Below are positions 17,651-26,956 of a stretch of DNA of 64,000 bases, one piece after another; positions within the stretch are counted from its first letter, which is position 1, and each line of letters opens with the position of its first letter. A model generated the notes under the pieces. It saw nothing but the letters and a program-made list of their open reading frames with translations, did not search any database and was not told where the DNA came from. Where the stretch lies: NCBI RefSeq assembly GCF_030125375.1, contig NZ_JASJUU010000007.1, positions 311,416 to 375,415 on the forward strand, written 5' to 3'. The position numbers and the translations under genes were made by a program. This DNA comes from Pseudoalteromonas umbrosa (GTDB taxonomy: Bacteria; Pseudomonadota; Gammaproteobacteria; Enterobacterales; Alteromonadaceae).

Positions 17651-18700
17651 ATGAATCACCCCGCATGGACCAAAGTTAAGCAAACAGCCAAAAAGATCAG
17701 TGCCCCTTTCGAGCGCTTTTGGCACTCACTAAATACACCTCAAAGACTTTACTTCTCGTCCCTATTTATCAGTGTCTATGCCATTATCTTTGCTAACCAA
17801 GACAATACTGGCTGGTTTAACTTGGTAGCAGTACTGGTACTGTGTGCCATGATCTACGAGTTTTGGCCAAAATTTTTAGTATTTTGGGAAAGCTTGCCAG
17901 GTAAAGCGATTATTTTACTCTTTTATGCCTTTATCGCTAACTATGCATTAGTGCAAGCCGCTGGCATGATCAATGACATTACAGGTGTCAGTTCAGATCC
18001 CCTGCCCTACAGTCACAACCTCAGTGTACTGCTCTCATTGCCAACCTGGTTTTTTCTCACCACCATCGTACTGCTGTTGCTGTTGCAAATTATTCAGCCG
18101 TTATATTTGTTAGCGCTGATATTATTGAGGCCATTTGGTCTGCACCGTATTTGGCAACCTATCGATTACAAATTCCCTGTCACCACTGGGCTATTACGCT
18201 TTATTTTTAGCTTATTTATTCTTGTACAAGTCGCTAACCTGTTATCACATACAGGCTTGTCTGGCGGTGTAAACCAATTTCTCAGAGGGTGGTTTGAAAT
18301 CATTAGTAACCAACCAGTTACTGTTGCAGTGTCAAATAATGAAACTCCGCAAACCAATGAAGTTAGCCTCTTAAAAGTTGAGCCCACAGAGAACGTTGAG
18401 GAAGATCCTGACTTTGAAGCGTTTAAAGTGAGGATCTCAACCGTCAGTGAAAACACGGTTAAATACGAAACCCATTTAAAACGTATATTGGCGCACTTTA
18501 TTTATGAATATGAAGCAGACTCGCGTTCGCGCTGTGAGCATGTGCCCGGGACACGTATCATAGAGTTAAATGATTATGAGATATTGCAAATCACCAAATT
18601 GGATGATGCCAATACCTTATCGAGCTACCAATACGATGTGCTCCCTTGTATTTCTGCAGCGCTGGGGCATCAATTTAAAACACACATTACCACCAAGTAA
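17651..18700 (+). CDS. Multi-spanning membrane protein with soluble C-terminal domain, function unknown
   Basis: I do not recognise the family. The 349 residues contain about five hydrophobic segments between residues 35 and 205 (for example VLLLLLLQIIQPLYLLALILL around 140-160), then a soluble tail of about 130 residues beginning with an acidic linker (VEPTENVEEDPDFEAF). The tail ends CISAALGHQFKTHITTK and has two widely spaced cysteines (CEHVPG, CISAAL). It follows the uvrA terminator and has no same-strand partner downstream. The N-terminal half gives the protein an inner-membrane anchor; nothing suggests a catalytic site. Confidence 0.75.
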   Translation: MNHPAWTKVKQTAKKISAPFERFWHSLNTPQRLYFSSLFISVYAIIFANQDNTGWFNLVAVLVLCAMIYEFWPKFLVFWESLPGKAIILLFYAFIANYALVQAAGMINDITGVSSDPLPYSHNLSVLLSLPTWFFLTTIVLLLLLQIIQPLYLLALILLRPFGLHRIWQPIDYKFPVTTGLLRFIFSLFILVQVANLLSHTGLSGGVNQFLRGWFEIISNQPVTVAVSNNETPQTNEVSLLKVEPTENVEEDPDFEAFKVRISTVSENTVKYETHLKRILAHFIYEYEADSRSRCEHVPGTRIIELNDYEILQITKLDDANTLSSYQYDVLPCISAALGHQFKTHITTK

Positions 18701-18708
18701 CCCTTAGA

Positions 18709-18730
18709 TGGCGCTGTTTACGCAGCGCCA
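18709..18730. terminator. Hairpin between convergent genes
   Basis: TGGCGCTG / CAGCGCCA, 8 bp with a 6-base loop, in the 40-base gap between the unknown membrane gene (+) and the thioesterase (-). No T tract on either side, so it is probably a weak bidirectional terminator. Confidence 0.5.
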
Positions 18731-18740
18731 CACGACCGCT

Positions 18741-19130
18741 TTACAAAAGATACGCGGACAGTGCCTCGCGCTCAGCATCACTTAAAAGCTGAGAAGACTT
18801 GCTTGCAAAATCATAACGCACCATAACTGTACGCCCTTCCGCGCAGCATTCACCGTGCTGCCAAGCTTGCTGCAAAATCACAAAAGAGCTATTTCCTAGC
18901 TTTTCAATCATGGTTTTTACTGCTACTTCTTGGCCATAAAAAAGCTCTCCTTTGAAGACAACTTCTACCTTGGCGACAATCAGTTTCCAGTTATGTGGAT
19001 TTAAATCAGGTGTAAATATTTTGAAAATAGGTGCTCTAGCAGCTTCAAACCACACAGGGAGTACGGTATTGTTTATATGGCCAAGCACATCGGTTTCACT
19101 AAAGCGTGGCATGATTTTTTCTGTAAGCAT
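18741..19130 (-). CDS. Acyl-CoA thioesterase of the 4HBT (hotdog) family
   Basis: Single hotdog-fold domain of 129 residues, cytoplasmic. The N-terminal SETDVLGHINNTVLPVWFEAAR is the 4-hydroxybenzoyl-CoA thioesterase/YbgC-type active-site region, with the aspartate of ETDVLGH as the likely catalytic residue. Members hydrolyse short- or medium-chain acyl-CoAs; the exact substrate cannot be read from sequence. It is divergent from the oxygenase gene, with 29 bases between the two starts, so they share a tight promoter region. Confidence 0.88.
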   Translation of the reverse strand: MLTEKIMPRFSETDVLGHINNTVLPVWFEAARAPIFKIFTPDLNPHNWKLIVAKVEVVFKGELFYGQEVAVKTMIEKLGNSSFVILQQAWQHGECCAEGRTVMVRYDFASKSSQLLSDAEREALSAYLL

Positions 19131-19159
19131 AATAATTCTAATAACCTTTGAGGATTGAG

Positions 19160-19876
19160 ATGACTGATTTTATTCGCGTTTATGACAATGCACTCAGTGC
19201 AGAGTTTTGCAACAAATTTATGCAAACCTTTGATGAAAGTCCACATTTAGCTCAAGGACAAACGTCTGGCGGCGTCGATCTCAGCAAAAAAGTCAGCCAA
19301 GATTTGTATCTCAATAATCACCCTGAATACCAAAGTCAACTGCGCGAAATTGAACAAGCCACCTCAAAATATTTATTTGAATATATAGAAGAGCACTTTT
19401 TTATGATGCTTGGAGCATTTGGCTTGAATGTCTATCATCCGCAAACAGGCCAGCCAGTCAATCTAACTATGGATAACTTCGAAGAAATCGGTAAACCGCA
19501 GCTGCCTATCTTGACACAGCAGCTGTTTAGATTAGGACCCATTCAGGCACAAAAATATCCAGTTAACAAAGGCGGCTACCCATATTGGCACAGCGAGGTT
19601 TACCCACAGCTCCATCATAATGAAGCACTACACCGTGTACTGTTATTTATGTTTTACCTTAATGATGTGGAAGATGGCGGAGAAACCGAGTTTTTCTATC
19701 AAAATAAAAAACTTGCCCCTAAGCAAGGCAGTATGGTGATTGCACCGAGTTACTTTACCCATACACACAGAGGCAACATGCCTTTATCCAATGACAAATA
19801 TATCTTAACCTCTTGGGTATTATTTCAAAGAGCTGAGCGTCTATACGGTGCACCACCGCAAAACGCCACCGCTTAA
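19160..19876 (+). CDS. 2-oxoglutarate/Fe(II)-dependent oxygenase (prolyl 4-hydroxylase-like)
   Basis: Cytoplasmic 2OG-Fe(II) oxygenase of about 238 residues. The iron-binding triad reads as H144-x-E146 in YWHSEVYP (an HxE rather than the commoner HxD form) and a distal histidine in FTHTHRG; a lysine in NDKYILTSW is placed to bind 2-oxoglutarate. The LNDVEDGGETEF stretch is typical of P4H-like proteins. The start is ATG 19160 with AGGA five bases upstream; a TTG at 19148 sits ahead of that ribosome site and is rejected. The substrate, protein or small molecule, is unknown. Confidence 0.87.
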   Translation: MTDFIRVYDNALSAEFCNKFMQTFDESPHLAQGQTSGGVDLSKKVSQDLYLNNHPEYQSQLREIEQATSKYLFEYIEEHFFMMLGAFGLNVYHPQTGQPVNLTMDNFEEIGKPQLPILTQQLFRLGPIQAQKYPVNKGGYPYWHSEVYPQLHHNEALHRVLLFMFYLNDVEDGGETEFFYQNKKLAPKQGSMVIAPSYFTHTHRGNMPLSNDKYILTSWVLFQRAERLYGAPPQNATA

Positions 19877-19883
19877 AAGAGAC

Positions 19884-20255
19884 TTATCTTCGGCCCTGTG
19901 TAAACGCTTGCCAATCTAGCATCAGGGCTTGAAAGTCTTCAAAGCCGCACCCAGCGACAAGGCCATCTTCGTCTAATTCTAAAAAGTCATCCTCATACCG
20001 AGATAAATCAACATCATTTTGATACAAAGAGTGCGCTTCAAACAGGGCTTCGTCTTTAGATAAGATCAAACGGACTTCCCGTCCTTCTATACGGATCTCA
20101 TCCTGACTACTGACGATACTTTCCATTTGCTCGACAAAGGACTTTACATCGGCAATCGCCAGCTCTTCATTAAGCCAGCGCCCAACTAACGCATGCTCCT
20201 GTGACATTCGCACACGATAACCTGTGATTGGATCTCTAATAAACTGATATTCCAT
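19884..20255 (-). CDS. yacL: YacL family protein (UPF0231)
   Basis: Small acidic cytoplasmic protein of unknown function, conserved across gammaproteobacteria. The N-terminus MEYQFIRDPITGYRVRMSQE matches the YacL family start, and the family's GFEDF near the C-terminus is present. From ATG 20255 it has 123 residues, the usual family length. An in-frame ATG three codons earlier (20264) is nearly as good; longer starts would add a non-conserved extension. The 3' end is eight bases from the convergent oxygenase gene. Confidence 0.85.
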   Translation of the reverse strand: MEYQFIRDPITGYRVRMSQEHALVGRWLNEELAIADVKSFVEQMESIVSSQDEIRIEGREVRLILSKDEALFEAHSLYQNDVDLSRYEDDFLELDEDGLVAGCGFEDFQALMLDWQAFTQGRR

Positions 20256-20408
20256 ACTACTCATACTCACACTGGACAGTATTTTATTATATCGCGGAAT
20301 AACCTCAAATGGGCAAGGGAATGACACACTAAAAAGTCCGTAATAAAGTCATGAAAAAATCCTTCATGCTCGTATAATGCACCTCTAATTCACTCGCACC
20401 GTTTTGCT

Positions 20409-21317
20409 ATGACCCCTGTTGAAATTCTATTCCCCCTAATATTTTTAGTCCTTGCGGGGTTTGTATGCGGTAAAACCGGTTTTATAGCCACTAATCAGCT
20501 TGAAGGGCTCAGACGCTTTATATTTTACTTGGCGATCCCCGTTTTTCTATTTCTTAATATGTACCAAGCTGATCTATCAAAGGTGGCATCTGCAAAACTA
20601 TTACTGGCTTTTTATCTCCCTGTCGCGACCTGTTACTTCTTAGTGCTATTTGCAAAATGGATGACACATAAAAATGCACTGAATGAAGCGGCCATGTGGG
20701 GATTAAGCGGCACCTACTCAAATACTGTACTGGTTGGTTTACCCGTTATAATTGCAGCGCTTGGCACTGATGCAGGTGCTATGGTGTTTATGATCATCAC
20801 CTTCCACAGCGCTTTGTTGTTTGCACTCAGCTTTTTATTTTCTAGTACGGTGAAGCAGTCCCTCGTAGGTACCTTCAAACCTTTATTCATCAACCCCATT
20901 GTATTGAGTATTAGTCTTGGGTTGTTGCTAAATGCACTTGAGCTTTCTATTCCTAAATTAATGCTCTCTGGATTGGATTGGCTGGCCAAACCAGCTATTG
21001 CGGGGGCGCTGTTTGTTCTGGGGGTAAGTTTGGTGCAATATTCACTGCAACAAGCATGGCAAAGTGCACTCATTTTAAGCCTCGTGAAGCTGCTGCTTTT
21101 ACCTGCTATGGTCTGGGGGTTTGCTTCTAGTCTCACTTTACCGACGATGCAGATCTCTGTGCTTACTTTAATGGCCGCCTCTCCGCTTGGAGTCAATGCT
21201 TACCTTGTGGCTAGGCAACAAGCTTGTGCGCAAGCGACACTTGCCAGTAGCGTCGTCATGTCCACGTTATTAAGCCCTTTGACCATGAGCTTTTGGCTTT
21301 ATTGGCTTGTTCTTTAA
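20409..21317 (+). CDS. AEC family transporter (auxin efflux carrier-like)
   Basis: Inner-membrane secondary transporter of the AEC/BART superfamily, 302 residues with about ten hydrophobic segments arranged as two halves. The first half contains GLSGTYSNTVLVGLPV, the crossover-helix region found in AEC carriers, and the second half the LTLMAASPLGVNAYLVARQ motif. Bacterial members move organic acids such as malate or malonate; the substrate here is not known. It stands alone between yacL and a small membrane protein on the other strand. Confidence 0.87.
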   Translation: MTPVEILFPLIFLVLAGFVCGKTGFIATNQLEGLRRFIFYLAIPVFLFLNMYQADLSKVASAKLLLAFYLPVATCYFLVLFAKWMTHKNALNEAAMWGLSGTYSNTVLVGLPVIIAALGTDAGAMVFMIITFHSALLFALSFLFSSTVKQSLVGTFKPLFINPIVLSISLGLLLNALELSIPKLMLSGLDWLAKPAIAGALFVLGVSLVQYSLQQAWQSALILSLVKLLLLPAMVWGFASSLTLPTMQISVLTLMAASPLGVNAYLVARQQACAQATLASSVVMSTLLSPLTMSFWLYWLVL

Positions 21318-21442
21318 AGTTTGTCTCATTGATAAAATTCGACGGGGTGATAGGGATATTAAAAATAACAGGTTAGACTCAGATGCATGGTAATGTCCAC
21401 GCAACTGAGCTGACTTAGAAAAGTAAAATCGAGTGGTGTAAG

Positions 21443-21667
21443 TTACTCTCTAGAAGAGTACTTAGCAGCGTCGATGATCGCCCATAAATGAACAACCGCC
21501 GCAATAATTGCTGGCACCACTAAAAACCATAGCGCGTAGCCACCAAACGTAATAATCGCAAAAATAAGCGCAGCCAAAATACGGCCTTGAACTAACTGAC
21601 CTAAGCCAGGAAAAAATATATTACATATTGCTGCAATAACATTACCGCCAGAACCTTGTCCTGCCAT
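21443..21667 (-). CDS. Small TM2-like membrane protein
   Basis: 74 residues with two closely spaced hydrophobic segments. The pattern FFPGLGQLVQGRILAALIFAI, where a Pro-Gly-Leu-Gly-Gln turn opens the first helix, is that of TM2-domain proteins. A Gly-rich N-terminal tail precedes it and IIDAAKYSSRE closes it. The start ATG has a purine-rich AAGAGAGG upstream. Role unknown. Confidence 0.75.
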   Translation of the reverse strand: MAGQGSGGNVIAAICNIFFPGLGQLVQGRILAALIFAIITFGGYALWFLVVPAIIAAVVHLWAIIDAAKYSSRE

Positions 21668-21966
21668 AAATACCTCTCTTTGTTGTATGTTTATTCCAAT
21701 AACATTACATTGTGACAGAGTTTACAGAAGCTCCATGCTTCATTCACTATAAACAATATTAACCACAATGCGTGCCACATTTATTAATTCAACTATATCA
21801 ACAACTTAAATATTTAAAAATAAGATTAGCTGACTTTATTTAGTCTAAAACACTAACTATTAGTGATTTCGTTAGTTATATTATCAAATATGACCATATT
21901 AGCTTAGCACGCCCACTATGCAGCAAAGCACTTTGTAGGTCGAATAATAAAAACAGGATTTTTCAC
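21668..21966. other. Intergenic region between the TM2-like gene and the AtoE-like gene
   Basis: 299 AT-rich bases with no gene seen. It must hold both divergent promoters. A loose inverted repeat, AACTA / TAGTT, lies near 21855-21880 but is too short to assign. Confidence 0.4.
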
Positions 21967-23280
21967 ATGCTAAACAAGATCACCCGACCACTGAGCAATA
22001 TCGTTGAACGCTATCTGCCAGATCCCTTTGTTTTTGTCATCATCCTCACCCTATTTGTGATGCTAATGGCAACACTTTTCACCCCAGCTGCATCCATTGA
22101 GGTTATTGAAATCTGGGGAGCTGGACTTTGGAATTTACTCACCTTCGCCATGCAAATGCTCTTGGTATTAATCGCAGGATTTATGCTTGCCAATACACCG
22201 TTATGCGGCAGACTCCTCTCCAGATTAGCACAATGTGCAAAGTCACCAGGCCAAGCCATCTTGCTTGTTACTGTTGTATCCATGTTCGCAAGCTGGCTCA
22301 ATTGGGGGTTTGGACTCGTCGTCGGCGCGCTATTTTCCAAAGCACTGGCTCGCCAGATTGAGGTCGATTATCGTGTCCTCGTCGCCAGCGCCTATTCAGG
22401 GTTTATCGTTTGGCATGGCGGTCTTGCCGGCTCAGTACCCTTAACAGTTGCTTCAGAGGGACATTTTGCCCAGTCTCAAATTGGTATTTTAACGACCGAA
22501 CAAACGATTTTTTCGTATTTTAACCTCATTTTACTCGCTGTCATGTTGATCATATTACCCTTGTTAAACCGCGCCATGTTACCGCCTAAAAAAGAACAAA
22601 TATTTATCGATAAGGAAAAGTTACGCTCAGCACTTCAATCATCAAATAAAACTAATTTAACCCCAGCAGAGCGCTTAGAGCATAGTCCGTTACTTGGCGG
22701 AATCATAGGGCTCATTGGTTGCGGCTATTTAGGCTATTACTTTTTAGTGGAGAATGGCGGACTAAACCTCAATATCATCATCGCACTGTTTTTATTTTTA
22801 GCGATCCTCTTACATGGCTCGGCTGCAAACACCCTTAATGCGCTACAAGAAGCCATCAAAGGCGGTGCAGGTATCGTGATCCAATTCCCATTTTATGCTG
22901 GCATTATGGCCATTATGGTAAAAACAGGTCTTGCAGAGCAGATTTCAGCGGGGTTCGTTTCTATCAGCAACGCACAAAGCCTGCCATTTTGGAGCTTTTT
23001 AAGTGCAGGGTTAGTTAATATCTTTGTCCCTTCTGGCGGCGGCCAATGGGCTGTTCAAGCGCCCATCGTCATTCCTGCTGCGCAAGCACTAGAAGCAGAT
23101 ATTGCCCGTGTTGCCATGGCTGTGGCTTGGGGAGATGCGTGGACTAACCTGATCCAGCCATTTTGGGCATTGCCAGTGCTTGCCATCGCGGGATTAAAGG
23201 CCCGAGATATTATGGGGTTTTGCCTGCTACAACTGGTTGTAACAGGCGTTATTATCGCCGCGATTTTAACTTTCGTTTAG
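21967..23280 (+). CDS. atoE: Short-chain fatty acid transporter, AtoE family
   Basis: Inner-membrane uptake carrier, 437 residues with about eleven hydrophobic segments. LPDPFVFVIILTL at residues 17-29 and the paired re-entrant motifs NWGFGLVVGALFSK and VPSGGGQWAVQAP are typical of AtoE, which imports butyrate and similar acids. No atoA, atoD or atoB gene is nearby, so substrate is inferred from family only. AGGA lies nine bases before the ATG. The stop overlaps that of the convergent M50 gene by four bases. Confidence 0.88.
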   Translation: MLNKITRPLSNIVERYLPDPFVFVIILTLFVMLMATLFTPAASIEVIEIWGAGLWNLLTFAMQMLLVLIAGFMLANTPLCGRLLSRLAQCAKSPGQAILLVTVVSMFASWLNWGFGLVVGALFSKALARQIEVDYRVLVASAYSGFIVWHGGLAGSVPLTVASEGHFAQSQIGILTTEQTIFSYFNLILLAVMLIILPLLNRAMLPPKKEQIFIDKEKLRSALQSSNKTNLTPAERLEHSPLLGGIIGLIGCGYLGYYFLVENGGLNLNIIIALFLFLAILLHGSAANTLNALQEAIKGGAGIVIQFPFYAGIMAIMVKTGLAEQISAGFVSISNAQSLPFWSFLSAGLVNIFVPSGGGQWAVQAPIVIPAAQALEADIARVAMAVAWGDAWTNLIQPFWALPVLAIAGLKARDIMGFCLLQLVVTGVIIAAILTFV

Positions 23281-24290
23281 CTAGATAAGACTTTAACTGG
23301 CAGGCTCAGGATCACATTATCTGAGTCTGCAAAGTGCCACATCACAGCAATGTGACCAACAGCGACCAGTACATAAAGTGCCGCGGATACAATCTGACCA
23401 TACCTATCGAGGGGCAATAAATGAGTTTGATGCCTACTGCGCCATTCCAATAAAATCTCGACACTACCGATAAAAATAAAAAACGCCAGCAGCATTAAGC
23501 CAAACTCATAACTTATCCATAATCCCAGTGCCAAACCGCCTAAACAGGCTAATAAGCCCATCCAAGAACGCATCGAAAAACTAATGCTTTTTAATACATG
23601 CCCCCCATCGAGTGGCAAAATAGGAAGTAAGTTAAATAGATTAAGTAGCGCACTTAACACTGCGACCCCGGCAAAGATCTCTGCACCAGTCGCATAATAT
23701 AAAACCACACCCAGCACAGAGGTAAAAAGGCCAAAAGCAGGCCCCATCAAAGAAATGATCACATCTTGCCAGCGCGTAGTCATCTTGTCTTCACTCATGG
23801 CTAAACCACCGACAAATGGGATCAAATAGAAGCCTTTAGTTTTTAGTCCAAAGTATCTCATTGCTCTAACATGGCCATATTCATGCACCACCAAACAGGC
23901 CACCAGCATTAACGCAAACTGCCAAGAGAACAACCATGCATAGCCCGCGACTGACGCACCGAGCAGTGCAGCTTTTATCACTTTAGCACTTTTAAATAAT
24001 TTAAACCCAAGCGCAGCTAAACCGAGCCAATTACCGCGTTGCTGCGCTGTCGCATGTGGCACCTCTACCCATTGCCAAGGCGCATTATCAACCGACACAG
24101 CCAGCGCATTGGCATTTAACTCAGACGTATCTAGTTGTAGTTCATGCCCATCTAAATCAACCCTCAGCTGATGTGCTCCATGCTCTTCTATGGGCACTGA
24201 CTGCTGCTCTTTATACACTTGTATTACTTTGTGTTGATGTATCATCACCGATACCATCATGCTTCCGATAGGAAGTTCAATTCTTGTCAT
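23277..24290 (-). CDS. Membrane-embedded site-2 protease family protein (M50)
   Basis: Intramembrane zinc metalloprotease of the M50 family. Zinc residues are visible as HEYGH (HExxH form) in a hydrophobic segment near residue 138, and as NLLPILPLDGGHV near residue 225, which is the family's second motif. About five to six membrane segments follow a soluble N-terminal domain of roughly 90 residues. No PDZ domain is seen, so this is not RseP; the target is unknown. ATG 24290 with GTGAG upstream is favoured over the GTG at 24299. The last four bases overlap the AtoE gene tail to tail. Confidence 0.85.
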   Translation of the reverse strand: MTRIELPIGSMMVSVMIHQHKVIQVYKEQQSVPIEEHGAHQLRVDLDGHELQLDTSELNANALAVSVDNAPWQWVEVPHATAQQRGNWLGLAALGFKLFKSAKVIKAALLGASVAGYAWLFSWQFALMLVACLVVHEYGHVRAMRYFGLKTKGFYLIPFVGGLAMSEDKMTTRWQDVIISLMGPAFGLFTSVLGVVLYYATGAEIFAGVAVLSALLNLFNLLPILPLDGGHVLKSISFSMRSWMGLLACLGGLALGLWISYEFGLMLLAFFIFIGSVEILLEWRSRHQTHLLPLDRYGQIVSAALYVLVAVGHIAVMWHFADSDNVILSLPVKVLSS

Positions 24291-24514
24291 CACGCTCACT
24301 ACACTGTGAAATTTTTCCTATTATCACTAATTCGCAGTATCTATTGAAGAGAGATTGAGTGAATTATTGCTAAGTTGTACTACGCTTATGGTGTTGAACA
24401 GACACACTCTCTGATCTGTTTGCAATAATTTGGTCATACTTGTAAATCAAGTAAGATAATAGCTTTCTAATCTTAGCGAGCAACTGTGAAATTCAGCCCT
24501 AGGGACAGGAAATT

Positions 24515-25723
24515 ATGAACAACCGTAGCCGACGCATACTTGTTGTAGATGACTCTCAAGCAATTTTAATCGTGATGCAAGCTATCCTCTCTGAGCTTGA
24601 TGTCGAACACATTACGGCGGTCGACAGTGCAACAAAAGCGCTCGAAAAAATAAAGCAATCCCCCTACCCTTTTGATGCCATTTTTACCGATCTCAATATG
24701 CCCGAAATGGACGGTATGGAGTTTATTCGTCATCTCGGTGAGATACATTACCCAGGTGGCATTATAATCATCTCAGAAATGGAAAATCGCATCATAGATC
24801 TTGCGGCTAATTTAGCTAGACAACATTGCACCCACTTAATCGGCAATATCGCTAAACCGGTTCAACTCATCGATGTCGAAAGAAATTTAAAAAAATTAGA
24901 TAGTTTTGTCGGCACAGAAGAAGAGTACGAGCAGCCCATCACGGAAGATAAATTACTCGAAGCCATTAGCCAACATGAGATCACCCCATTTTATCAACCC
25001 AAAGTACATCGTGGTACCAAGCAGATTAAAAGCATTGAAGTGCTGGCACGTATCGTCTCCAAAAATCAAGGACAAGTCATGCTGCCCAAGCGCTTCATTG
25101 GTGTGGCAGAAGACCTTGATTTGGTTAACTTACTGACTTTTCAGCTCTTCGAAAAAGCAGCTACAGAGTTTCAATTGATTAGAAATGAATTAAATTATCC
25201 TTTCAAGCTGGCATTTAACCTCTCGCCCATCCAACTCAATGACACAAGCTGTCCAGATAAATTAGCCTTAATCTTAGAGTTGAACCGCTTAAAGCCACAA
25301 GAGGTCATTGTTGAAATCACCGAAAACCAGCCGATTGTCACTAGCTTACAATTAGAGACCATCAACCGCCTGCGTTTACGGGGTTTTGACCTCGCCCTAG
25401 ATGACTTTGGTACCGGGTTTACCAATATTCACCAGTTAAAGACATTGCCATTCACTGAAATAAAAATTGACCGCTCTTTAATTACCTATATTGAATCAGA
25501 TCGATTTTCTCAGGTGTTGGTTGATAGCTTAATAGACATTGCTCAAAACGAGCAACTCGATATTGTCGCAGAAGGCATTGAACGAATAGAAGAATTACAG
25601 TATTTAGAACGGTATAAATTTAGTTTGTTGATGCAGGGCTATTTGATCAGTAGACCAAAAGCCCTGTCAGAGTTTGTGCGTTGGATACACTCTTGGCAGA
25701 GAATGATTAATTCTAACCCTTAA
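24515..25723 (+). CDS. Response regulator with EAL (c-di-GMP phosphodiesterase) domain
   Basis: Two-domain cytoplasmic regulator of 402 residues, RocR-like. A receiver domain (about 7-125) has acidic residues D12/D13 and the phospho-acceptor D59 in FTDLNMPEMDG. The EAL domain (about 150-395) reads IEVLARI at the EAL position, then NLSPIQLND, EITENQP, DDFGTGF, KIDRSL and AEGIE, so all metal-binding and catalytic residues look present and phosphodiesterase activity is expected. AGGAAATT precedes the ATG. No histidine kinase is adjacent, so the phosphodonor is unknown. Confidence 0.92.
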   Translation: MNNRSRRILVVDDSQAILIVMQAILSELDVEHITAVDSATKALEKIKQSPYPFDAIFTDLNMPEMDGMEFIRHLGEIHYPGGIIIISEMENRIIDLAANLARQHCTHLIGNIAKPVQLIDVERNLKKLDSFVGTEEEYEQPITEDKLLEAISQHEITPFYQPKVHRGTKQIKSIEVLARIVSKNQGQVMLPKRFIGVAEDLDLVNLLTFQLFEKAATEFQLIRNELNYPFKLAFNLSPIQLNDTSCPDKLALILELNRLKPQEVIVEITENQPIVTSLQLETINRLRLRGFDLALDDFGTGFTNIHQLKTLPFTEIKIDRSLITYIESDRFSQVLVDSLIDIAQNEQLDIVAEGIERIEELQYLERYKFSLLMQGYLISRPKALSEFVRWIHSWQRMINSNP

Positions 25724-25748
25724 TGATAAACACACAACGAATCAGATA

Positions 25749-26828
25749 TTACTGCTCATCTTGCTTATCTGGTTCGTTTTCAGTGACAATGAGATGGCTA
25801 TGATTATCAACACGTTGCTGCCATTTTTGTTTTGCAGCAGCTTGCATATCGCTGGTTTGCTCACGCTCATCAACAATGTCCATCCCCATCAAAGATTCAA
25901 GTAAATCTTCAAGCGTTACAATACCTTGAATATCGCCATATTCATCGATAACTAACGCAATATGAATGCGCTTTTCTAACAAGGTTTGGAACAAACTAGG
26001 AGCAGCTAAGGTTTCTGGTACCGTATACAGCGGCTTCATTAATTTACTAATTTTATACTCTTCACCTAACCTGTGGTAAGCCAGCATAATGTCATTTTTA
26101 TGCACAAAGCCCACAATGTCGTCGCTGTTCTGATCAAATACCAACACGCGAGAAAATGATACAGAGCCATGATCAGCAAGATAGTCATGTACTGTCATAT
26201 CTTTATGTACTTTAAAAAGTACCGTTCTGGGCGTCATCAGGTTTTCTAATTTGGCATGCCTAAATTGCAACAAACTACGAATTGTTGCAGATTCTTCAGC
26301 CTGCAGTGCACCGGCTTGAGAGCCCATTTCTGCCATAGCTTCTATTTCTTGACGAATATAAATGGACTCGTCGCCCTTCTTACCAATTAACTTGGTCAAT
26401 TGATCAGACATCCATACGAAAGGTTTTAACAAGCGTACCATCCATACCAGTGCAAAGCTGACACTTGGTGTTAGCGCACGCCAGTATGTTGCACCGAGTG
26501 TTTTTGGGATAATTTCAGATAACACCAATACCAATAAGGTCATCACTGCCGATGCAATACCTACAGCCGCATCACCAAAGACAACGGCAGCTTGTGCACC
26601 GACACCCGCTGCGCCTGCAGTGTGGGCAACGGTGTTAAGCGTCAAGATAGCCGCCAAAGGCTTATCAATATTTTCTTTTAACTTCTCTACTCTTGATGCC
26701 AAAGTTGGGTTTTGTTGCTTCATCATCCCAACATGACTTGGCGTAATACTCAGTAGTACCGCCTCCATTACCGAGCACAAAAAAGAAATCGCGATAGCTA
26801 ATAACATGTAGCTAATTAACAAAAACAA
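25749..26828 (-). CDS. DUF21/CBS-domain membrane protein (CNNM/CorB-like, hemolysin family)
   Basis: Integral membrane protein with an N-terminal CNNM (DUF21) domain of three to four helices (about 1-170) and a CBS pair (about 195-330; LMTPRTVLFKV and IHIALVIDEYGDIQGIVTLEDLLE). CNNM proteins are linked to magnesium or cobalt export. The C-terminal CorC/HlyC domain is absent; the protein ends soon after the CBS pair, which is the shorter form of the family. The TTG at 26828 has AGGAG eight bases upstream and is likely the true start despite being a rare codon. Confidence 0.88.
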   Translation of the reverse strand: MFLLISYMLLAIAISFLCSVMEAVLLSITPSHVGMMKQQNPTLASRVEKLKENIDKPLAAILTLNTVAHTAGAAGVGAQAAVVFGDAAVGIASAVMTLLVLVLSEIIPKTLGATYWRALTPSVSFALVWMVRLLKPFVWMSDQLTKLIGKKGDESIYIRQEIEAMAEMGSQAGALQAEESATIRSLLQFRHAKLENLMTPRTVLFKVHKDMTVHDYLADHGSVSFSRVLVFDQNSDDIVGFVHKNDIMLAYHRLGEEYKISKLMKPLYTVPETLAAPSLFQTLLEKRIHIALVIDEYGDIQGIVTLEDLLESLMGMDIVDEREQTSDMQAAAKQKWQQRVDNHSHLIVTENEPDKQDEQ

Positions 26829-26956
26829 GGTCTACTCCTCACGTGAAAACCATTCACTTATATCATAGCTGTACAGCATTTAATCGCACAGCGCATAGCA
26901 TTCTTTATGAATATGTTATATTACCGCATATTATTTACCTACAATAGGCGCATACT